Assembly (NCBI GenBank): GCA_019416265.1
Contig: DXXQ01000014.1
Span: 1 to 5,868, forward strand
Direction of reading: 5' to 3'
DNA length: 5,868 bases
DNA from: Clostridiales bacterium
GTDB taxonomy: Bacteria > Bacillota > Clostridia > Lachnospirales > Lachnospiraceae
Both the position numbers and the translations under genes were made by a program. Positions 1-4,439 of this stretch are shown piece by piece. Position 1 is the stretch's first letter, and every line of letters starts with the position of its first letter. The notes below the pieces were generated by a model, which made no database searches, was not told the DNA's origin, and was given only the letters and a program-made list of their open reading frames with translations.

Positions 1-1002
1 ATTGCAGATAAACTGGGAATTACCAAGGGAACGGTCTCCAAGGCGATCAATAATGCGCCGGACATCAGCGAAACATTACGAAAAACCGTTTTGGACACGG
101 CTGTGGAAATGGGCTATACAAAGCTTCGCCGCCAGAAAACAGAAGCCAGGAAGCTTTGTATCATCATCGAAAATATGGAATATCAGGAAAAGCATCACTT
201 TGCCCACGATATTCTTCTCGGATTCCGCCAGCTGGCGGAGCCGGAAGGCTTTCAGGTAGATATCGTTCCTGTGACAGAGCAGTTCCAGAAGCATACCCCC
301 TACGAAGTCTTTATGCTGCAGAATGACTATCTGGGCTCCTTTGTGGTGGGCTTTTCCCTCAGCGATCCCTGGATGCGGGATTTCAAAACCACCCAGAGGC
401 CTACTGTTCTCTACGACAACTATGTCACTGCCAATTCCTGCACTGCGTCCATCGGTATAGACGATAATGAGGGTATGGAGCTTGCGGTAAAGCATTTAAA
501 GGATCTGGGCCACCGCAGGATCGGTTATCTGAGCAGCGCCCTGGGCTCCTATGTCATGCAGCAGAGATACAAGGCTTTCTTCCATGCCATGCGGCAGCAC
601 GGGCTGAAAGCAGATCCTTCCTGTTCCGGCGCCACCTACCATATTGTCCAGTGTATCGAAAAGCACCTTCCCCGTCTTCTTGACATGGGAATGACCGCCA
701 TTATCTGCAGCCATGACCAGATCGCCAATGCTGCCATGCTTCATTGCCAGCAGCTCGGGCTTCACGTTCCCGGAGATATCAGCATCATCGGACACGACGA
801 CTCTCCTTTCTGCGCCTACACTGCCCCGCCTCTCACCACCATCCGTCAGGATCGGATAGAGTTGGGCAAATGCGGATATTATGCCCTGTCCAGTATTCTG
901 AACGAGGTTTTCATCGGAACCATGCTTCTCCATGCGAAGCTTATTGTCCGCAATTCCACCGGCCCCCTTTCTGCTGCCCAGGCAGACAGAGAAAAAAATT
1001 AA
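1..1002 (+). CDS. LacI-family transcriptional regulator (5' partial)
   Basis: Reading frame 1 is open from the first base to TAA at 1000-1002, giving 333 visible residues; only roughly the first ten are missing. The protein starts inside the LacI helix-turn-helix (IADKLGITKGTVSKAINN, visible residues 1-18), followed by the rest of the DNA-binding headpiece and hinge. Residues from about 50 form the periplasmic-binding-protein-like sensor domain: HRRIGYLS at 171-178, SIIGHDD at 261-267, then APPLTTIRQD, and the family's C-terminal signature LIVRNSTG at 314-321. Such proteins are dimeric sugar-responsive repressors that bind palindromic operators. The ligand cannot be told from sequence; the N-terminal half of the sensor domain is not one I recognise. 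It faces the PTS operon tail to tail, so a link to that operon is possible but not shown. By eye the gene looks richer in GC than the neighbouring PTS genes. Any ATG-like start inside the window would cut the HTH, so the gene is called partial. Confidence 0.93.
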   Translation: MADKLGITKGTVSKAINNAPDISETLRKTVLDTAVEMGYTKLRRQKTEARKLCIIIENMEYQEKHHFAHDILLGFRQLAEPEGFQVDIVPVTEQFQKHTPYEVFMLQNDYLGSFVVGFSLSDPWMRDFKTTQRPTVLYDNYVTANSCTASIGIDDNEGMELAVKHLKDLGHRRIGYLSSALGSYVMQQRYKAFFHAMRQHGLKADPSCSGATYHIVQCIEKHLPRLLDMGMTAIICSHDQIANAAMLHCQQLGLHVPGDISIIGHDDSPFCAYTAPPLTTIRQDRIELGKCGYYALSSILNEVFIGTMLLHAKLIVRNSTGPLSAAQADREKN

Positions 1003-1068
1003 ATCCCTCATCAGAAAAACCCCGGCACGGCTCTGCAGCCTGTCGGGGTTCTTCCTTAAAAGGGATTT
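1001..1068. terminator. Bidirectional nested terminator between lacI-type gene and PTS operon
   Basis: The core hairpin spans 1018-1050. Arms AACCCCGGCA (1018-1027) and TGTCGGGGTT (1041-1050) pair over 10 bp with one G-T wobble, and GGCT/AGCC inside pair again around a CTGC loop. On the minus strand the core is followed by TTTTT; on the plus strand by TTCTTCCTT. Outside it lies a second perfect 8-bp pair, AAATCCCT (1001-1008) with AGGGATTT (1061-1068), flanked by T-runs when read in either direction (plus: ATTTTTATAATTTTTT; minus: AATTTTTTTC). The element overlaps the stop codon of the LacI-type gene and lies about 30 bp beyond the stop of the permease gene, so it can end both convergent transcripts. 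Confidence 0.88.
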
Positions 1069-1099
1069 TTATAATTTTTTATTTATGGTTTAGTTGGAA

Positions 1100-2566
1100 T
1101 TATTTACAAAGTTTCTTGAATTCGTCAGCTACAAACTGAACTTTTGTTCCGATAATAACCTGAACTGCAGTTTTGCTTGGTCTGATAACACCTGCAACGC
1201 CTGCAGATTTGATAACTTTCTCATTAACCTTTGTATAGTCTTTGATTTCAAGACGAAGTCTTGTGATACAGTTATCGATAGATTTTACGTTTTCTTTACC
1301 GCCAACGCCTTCAAGAACGATTTTTGCAACCTGTGTATAGTCGTTGTTTGCAAGTTTAACGTTTACCTCATCCTCTTCGTCATCTTCACGACCAGGAGTC
1401 TTAAGGTCGAATTTCACGATTGCGAAACGGAATACAAGATAGAATACAAGGAATGCAGCAATTCCAAGAGGAATGATCAGCCATGTTTTCTGAGCAGCCG
1501 GAAGGGATGCTGAGAAAAGAAGGTCAGTTGCTCCTGCTGAGAAGGAGAAGCCTGCACGGAAGCCAAGAGCTACCGTAATTACTGTAAAGATACCATACAG
1601 AGCTGCATAAATAACATAAAGTACAGGTGCTAAGAACATGAAACCAAATTCGAATGGCTCAGTAACACCGCAGACAAATGCACAAACAGCTGCGGAAGCT
1701 ACAAGACCGATTGCAACTTTTTTCTTGTTATCTTTTGCACACTGGATCATAGCCAGAGCTGCACCTGGAATACCGAACATCATACATGGGAAGAAACCTG
1801 ACATGTACATACCAAGGCTCCATGTTACGTCTGCGCTTGTCTCGCCTGCCCAGAAGTGAGTCAGGTCACCAAGACCGATGGTGTCAAACCAGAATACGTT
1901 GTTCAGCGCATGGTGAAGACCTGTCGGGATTAACAGACGGTTCAGGAATGCATAGATACCTGCACCAACAGCGCCCATGTTAGCAATACCTTCGCCGATA
2001 GAAATCAGTACGGAGAAGATGATCGGCCATACAAACAGAAGAACAGCGGATACTACGATGGAAACTACGCCTGCAACAATGGCAACACATCTTTTGCCGC
2101 TGAAGAATGACAGCCAGTCCGGAAGTTTCGTGTTCTTGAATTTATTGTAGCACATAGAACCGATAACACCTGCCAGGATACCGATGAATGGGTTTGCAAC
2201 TTTATCAAATGCCAGTGTGTATTTTGCATTGTCAACGATAGATGGTCTGATTGTAGAAACAAAACCAGTGTTGAGCAGTGTTGTGATCATCAGCCAGGAA
2301 GCTAATGCTGCAAGACCTGCTGTACCATCGTTATCGTCTGCCATACCTACGCCAACACCGATAACAAACAGAAGCGCCATGTTATCAACAAGTGCGCCGC
2401 CTGCTTTTACGAGGAACAGACCGAGCTTCTGAGTAAAGCCGGCAATGTCACCACCCTGCATAGTAGCCGGGCAGAGCAGGTATCCGATACCCATGAGAAT
2501 ACCACAGATCGGAAGACATGCTACAGGAAGCATTAAGGCTTTTCCTAATTTCTGTAAAAATTTCAT
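1100..2566 (-). CDS. PTS EIICB permease, glucose/N-acetylglucosamine family (GlcNAc-type favoured)
   Basis: This 488-residue membrane protein imports and phosphorylates a hexose. The IIC domain (about 1-390) comes first and has many hydrophobic segments, SGKR at 156-159, PTGLHHALN at 214-222, an MSGFFPCMMFGIPGAALAM stretch near 255-273 and GVTEPFEF at 300-307, which includes the conserved sugar-binding Glu of the family. LKTPGRED (388-395) starts an acidic linker (about 394-400). The IIB domain (about 408-488) has the phosphocysteine motif DNCITRLR at 431-438, Cys433 being the phosphorylation site. The order C-B with no fused IIA, the SGFFPxMMFGxPGAALAM block and the LKTPGRED junction resemble NagE/NagP more than PtsG, so N-acetylglucosamine is favoured; glucose or glucosamine remains possible, as no nagA or nagB lies in the window. 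ATG at 2566 is preceded by AAGGAGG. It is the last gene of the operon, fed with phosphate by the EIIA gene upstream. Confidence 0.9.
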   Translation of the reverse strand: MKFLQKLGKALMLPVACLPICGILMGIGYLLCPATMQGGDIAGFTQKLGLFLVKAGGALVDNMALLFVIGVGVGMADDNDGTAGLAALASWLMITTLLNTGFVSTIRPSIVDNAKYTLAFDKVANPFIGILAGVIGSMCYNKFKNTKLPDWLSFFSGKRCVAIVAGVVSIVVSAVLLFVWPIIFSVLISIGEGIANMGAVGAGIYAFLNRLLIPTGLHHALNNVFWFDTIGLGDLTHFWAGETSADVTWSLGMYMSGFFPCMMFGIPGAALAMIQCAKDNKKKVAIGLVASAAVCAFVCGVTEPFEFGFMFLAPVLYVIYAALYGIFTVITVALGFRAGFSFSAGATDLLFSASLPAAQKTWLIIPLGIAAFLVFYLVFRFAIVKFDLKTPGREDDEEDEVNVKLANNDYTQVAKIVLEGVGGKENVKSIDNCITRLRLEIKDYTKVNEKVIKSAGVAGVIRPSKTAVQVIIGTKVQFVADEFKKLCK

Positions 2567-2576
2567 ACTTACTTTT

Positions 2577-2583
2577 CCTCCTT
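2577..2583 (-). promoter_or_regulatory. Ribosome binding site of the EIICB gene
   Basis: On the minus strand the sequence AAGGAGG lies 10 nt before the ATG at 2566, a near-perfect Shine-Dalgarno that fixes the start of the permease gene. The spacing is slightly long. Confidence 0.8.
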
Positions 2584-2613
2584 ATCCTTTTCCCTAAATC
2601 CCTTTTATCTACA

Positions 2614-2644
2614 GTTCATCCGCCCGTAAGGACCCTGGGTGAAC
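2614..2644. repeat. Imperfect inverted repeat in the leader of the EIICB gene
   Basis: The arms are GTTCATCCG (2614-2622) and TGGGTGAAC (2636-2644) in plus-strand reading, with a 13-nt loop. As plus-strand RNA the 9 bp include two G-T wobbles. As the real minus-strand transcript the outer five pairs GUUCA/UGAAC hold, and the wobbles become A-C mismatches, so the hairpin is weaker there. The outer bases are the same as in the leader hairpin at 4275-4307. It has no T-run and is not a terminator. It may be an operator or an mRNA-stabilising or processing structure; function unknown. Confidence 0.4.
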
Positions 2645-2655
2645 GAAACCGCGTG

Positions 2656-2687
2656 ATTATATTTTAAACCGGCTGAAATAACCGGCT
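2656..2687 (-). promoter_or_regulatory. Possible internal promoter with direct repeats, ahead of the EIICB gene
   Basis: The 135-nt gap between the EIIA and permease genes holds, on the minus strand, a perfect TATAAT (2661-2656). Just upstream are two direct copies of AGCCGGTT (2687-2680 and 2674-2667) spaced 13 bp apart. There is no good -35 hexamer at 16-18 bp, so if this is a promoter it may need an activator or be controlled through the repeats. Each repeat is one base from the palindrome AACCGGTT. Transcription from here would give a leader of roughly 80 nt. This is inference from motifs only; AT-rich sequence gives TATAAT by chance fairly often. Confidence 0.35.
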
Positions 2688-2701
2688 AAAATAGCGTAGT
2701 A

Positions 2702-3184
2702 TTATTTCTTAATTGTCAGGATGTCGTCTCCGGGATTTACATCCTTTCCGACCATTGCTTCCACATCCTTAAAATCAGGTGTGTTGCATACAATAACAGG
2801 AGTGATCACATCGTATCCTGCCGCCTTAATCGCCTCAATGTCAGCAGTGACAAGAAGATCTCCTTTCTTTACCTTCGCGCCTGTTTCTGTGTGAGCTGTA
2901 AAGTGCTCTCCTTTAAGGGCAACTGTGTCTAATCCAATGTGAACAAGAAGCTCCACACCGTCGTCTGTTGTAATGCTGACTGCGTGAAGGGTGTCAAAAA
3001 GCAGGGTAACTTCTCCGTCTGCCGGAGCATAGATGTTGCCGTCTGCCGGGATCACTGCAGCGCCTTTGCCCAGAATTCCCTCACCGAAGGTCGGATCGCT
3101 TACCTGAGACAGCTCCACTGCTTTTCCCTTTACAGGGGATCCGATCATGATACCATTTGCTTTTTTCTTAAAAATACCAAACAT
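2702..3184 (-). CDS. PTS EIIA component, glucose family (EIIA-Glc/Crr-like)
   Basis: A 160-residue cytoplasmic phosphocarrier that takes phosphate from HPr-His-P and passes it to the IIB cysteine of the permease. It is a single EIIA-Glc domain: SPVKGKAVEL (16-25), IYAPADGEV (51-59), LHAVSI with His67, and ELLVHIGLDTVAL with the phospho-accepting His82. The 15-residue spacing of the two histidines equals that of His75 and His90 in E. coli EIIA-Glc. The length is normal for a free-standing IIA. The frame is open to an ATG at 3226, which would add 14 Lys-rich residues (MFTGTKKGKKEGKQ). I prefer ATG 3184 because GAGGG sits about 8 nt before it, MFGIFKKK looks like a natural EIIA start, and the extra residues are merely the translated ribosome-binding region. 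It lies 46 nt after the antiterminator gene with no terminator between, so the two are cotranscribed. A free IIA may also serve other IIA-less permeases of the cell. Confidence 0.92.
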   Translation of the reverse strand: MFGIFKKKANGIMIGSPVKGKAVELSQVSDPTFGEGILGKGAAVIPADGNIYAPADGEVTLLFDTLHAVSITTDDGVELLVHIGLDTVALKGEHFTAHTETGAKVKKGDLLVTADIEAIKAAGYDVITPVIVCNTPDFKDVEAMVGKDVNPGDDILTIKK

Positions 3185-3230
3185 TTGCTTTCCCTCTTTC
3201 TTTCCTTTTTTGGTTCCTGTGAACATTGTT

Positions 3231-4076
3231 TTATTCTTCCATATACGGCAGCATACATACCCGCTTGATATGAATCGCCAAAAACATCATTTCCTCTCCT
3301 GAAATGGACTCTCCGAAGTTCTCCCTGATGTACTCTGCCGCCTTACAGCTGCACTCCAGTTCTTTCGGGTACTTCTTCTGGATCATTGCCAGAAGCTCGC
3401 TTTCCTGGTCACTGAGGAGCTCATGGCGGTATATCCTCTGGGCCAGAAATTTCAGGTGTGTAATGAATCTCTCATAATGGAGGGATTCCTCATCAAACTG
3501 TATTCCAAAATCCTCTTTCACAATATCCAGTATTCCCTGGATCATCTTCGTCATAGCAAACGTATCGTTTATGCTGGTATCATACTCTGCATTTACGATA
3601 TGAAGGGCAATAAATCCCGCCTCATCAGCAGTAAAATTCATTCCAAGACGTTTGTTCACCAGATCCACCGCGTATTTTCCCAGGAGATACTCCTGAGGGT
3701 AAAACCGTTTGATCTCCCAGAGAATGGCATTCTGCAGTTTAATTCCCTGCTTCATCCTCTCGATGGCGAAGTTGATATGGTCTGTCAGGGTTACATAAAT
3801 ACTCTGACTGAGTTTCAAATTCATGTTCTTCTTTGCATAGGAGATGATATCTGTAGATATCTGCATCCGCTCCAGAGGTATATTCTCCAGGAGCTCTTTA
3901 AACTGGTCCGCGATCTTACGGTTCTCTATGCGAAAAATCTTCTGTATTTTTTCCTCGTTCACCGGATCTCCGGGATGAGCCTTGAATCCGATTCCCGTCC
4001 CCATAACAACCACTTCCTGCCCGTTTTCGTCAAAAGCAGAAATCACATTGTTATTGATTACCTTCTGAATCTCCAT
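3231..4076 (-). CDS. licT: LicT/BglG-family transcriptional antiterminator
   Basis: A 281-residue RNA-binding regulator. The CAT RNA-binding domain (1 to about 56) begins MEIQKVINNNVISAFDENG and includes VVVMGTGIGF, closely matching the LicT domain that clamps the RAT hairpin as a dimer. PRD1 (about 65-170) carries His100 (TDHINFAIERM) and His159 (ALHIVNAEYD). PRD2 (about 171-277) carries His207 (FITHLKFLAQR) and His269 (LAIHIKRV). These four numbers coincide with the LicT phosphorylation sites, which supports the ATG at 4076 rather than the in-frame TTG at 4088. GGGGG lies 5 nt before this ATG. In the family, the cognate EII phosphorylates PRD1 to inactivate the protein, and HPr phosphorylates PRD2 to activate it. 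Its probable target is the RAT at 4223-4251 in its own leader, so the operon should be autoregulated. The symbol gives the family type; because the linked PTS is of the glucose/GlcNAc family, it could equally be named as a GlcT-like protein. Confidence 0.93.
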   Translation of the reverse strand: MEIQKVINNNVISAFDENGQEVVVMGTGIGFKAHPGDPVNEEKIQKIFRIENRKIADQFKELLENIPLERMQISTDIISYAKKNMNLKLSQSIYVTLTDHINFAIERMKQGIKLQNAILWEIKRFYPQEYLLGKYAVDLVNKRLGMNFTADEAGFIALHIVNAEYDTSINDTFAMTKMIQGILDIVKEDFGIQFDEESLHYERFITHLKFLAQRIYRHELLSDQESELLAMIQKKYPKELECSCKAAEYIRENFGESISGEEMMFLAIHIKRVCMLPYMEE

Positions 4077-4143
4077 AACATCCCCCAATGTATCTCTCAG
4101 TCAAAAATAAGACCTTCACTTCTTTCGCAGTCTGTGACAGCAG

Positions 4144-4159
4144 ATCTGCCCCTGCAGAT
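4144..4159 (-). other. Small leader hairpin downstream of the terminator
   Basis: The arms ATCTGC and GCAGAT pair perfectly over 6 bp around the loop AGGG in the transcript. It lies just after the T-run of the attenuator and about 68 nt before the antiterminator ATG, with no T-run of its own. It may stabilise the read-through mRNA; no function is known. Confidence 0.4.
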
Positions 4160-4169
4160 TACAGGGAAT

Positions 4170-4228
4170 AAAAAAACCAAACTCCACCCCTGCTCTTATT
4201 GTATTAGTCAGGTATAGAATTTGGTTTT
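4170..4228 (-). terminator. Leader attenuator (intrinsic terminator) of the licT-PTS operon
   Basis: In the transcript, AAAACCAAATTC (4228-4217) pairs with GAGTTTGGTTTT (4184-4173) over 12 bp with one G-U wobble, and the stem runs into seven T residues (4176-4170). The first six stem bases are also the last six of the RAT (4228-4223), so RAT and terminator cannot form at once. This is the classical arrangement for LicT/SacY-type antitermination. The terminator precedes the regulator gene itself, so the whole operon is under attenuation. Confidence 0.92.
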
Positions 4229-4251
4229 GCCTGCCTCACCAGTAACAATCC
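4223..4251 (-). promoter_or_regulatory. Ribonucleic antiterminator (RAT) of the LicT/SacT class
   Basis: The 29-nt element reads GGATTGTTACTG, then the five bases GTGAG, then GCAGGCAAAACC on the minus strand. Both 12-nt flanks match the LicT/SacT/SacY-class RAT as I remember it, and the length is right. CTG/CAG forms the upper stem and GG/CC with TT/AA the lower one, separated by internal loops. The base pair that usually closes the apical loop is here G opposite G, so the loop is effectively six nucleotides. A dimer of the CAT domain encoded just downstream should bind it and block the overlapping terminator. Confidence 0.93.
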
Positions 4252-4274
4252 GAAAATTTCTTGCCAGTCATGCC

Positions 4275-4307
4275 GTTCACATTCCAGCGGATTTGTGCCA
4301 TGTGAAC
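4275..4307 (-). repeat. Perfect 8-bp inverted repeat in the operon leader
   Basis: The arms GTTCACAT and ATGTGAAC (4275-4282 and 4300-4307) are perfectly complementary and separated by 17 nt. They lie about 30 nt after the predicted transcription start and 24 nt before the RAT. There is no T-run, so it is not a terminator. It could be a protein operator just downstream of the promoter, or a hairpin near the 5' end that stabilises the RNA. I do not recognise it as a known operator. Confidence 0.6.
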
Positions 4308-4340
4308 AGTCTCTCTATTTTTTTAACAACCAATATAGTT

Positions 4341-4369
4341 ATATTAGCAAGGATTGTGCAATATGTCAA
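4341..4369 (-). promoter_or_regulatory. Sigma-A-type promoter of the licT-PTS operon
   Basis: On the minus strand: a perfect -35 TTGACA (4369-4364), a 17-bp spacer, then TAATAT (4346-4341), which matches 4 of 6 bases of the -10 consensus and is preceded by TGC, an extended -10. The start site should fall near 4334, giving a leader of about 255-260 nt that contains the RAT and attenuator. A strong constitutive promoter fits a system controlled by antitermination. Confidence 0.75.
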
Positions 4370-4439
4370 TAGTGAGTTTCATTTTTTCGTTTTTTTGTAT
4401 ATTTTTACGTTGCAGTCTGGCTTTTTCCAAATATTATTT

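Larger units (their letters stand above)
4077..4439 (-). promoter_or_regulatory. Operon control region (non-coding) between nrdD and the antiterminator gene
   Basis: About 360 nt without a credible gene. Reading in the direction of transcription it holds: an A-tract-rich stretch after the nrdD stop (T-runs at 4402-4406, 4390-4396 and 4382-4387 on the plus strand, roughly one helical turn apart and so possibly bent or UP-element-like DNA), the promoter at 4341-4369, a hairpin at 4275-4307, the RAT at 4223-4251, the terminator at 4170-4228, and a small perfect hairpin ATCTGC-AGGG-GCAGAT at 4144-4159. The GGGGG ribosome binding site at 4082-4086 comes last. No convincing terminator for nrdD was seen in it, so some read-through from nrdD into the leader is possible. 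Confidence 0.75.

Noticed and set aside
76..1011. Two minus-strand open frames (139 and 171 residues) covering the LacI-type gene
   Set aside because: The plus-strand frame encodes clear LacI-family motifs across the same bases; the minus frames have no domain and cross the terminator.
3185..3226. An ATG start 14 codons upstream for the EIIA gene
   Set aside because: It cannot be excluded, but the added residues are Lys-rich translation of a purine-rich ribosome-binding stretch and are not a known part of EIIA proteins.
4077..4088. A TTG start four codons upstream for the antiterminator gene
   Set aside because: The ATG at 4076 has GGGGG at a workable distance and puts all four PRD histidines at the exact LicT positions; the TTG would use up the ribosome binding site as coding sequence.
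3423..4217. A 264-residue plus-strand open frame opposite the antiterminator gene
   Set aside because: It is the exact antisense of a well-supported LicT-type gene and its control region, has no recognisable domain, and runs across the RAT and terminator. It is a shadow.
4268..4281. A possible CcpA (cre) site on the minus strand, TGTGAACGGCATGA
   Set aside because: It has three mismatches to the TGWAANCGNTNWCA consensus, including core-flanking positions, and is better explained as part of the inverted repeat.
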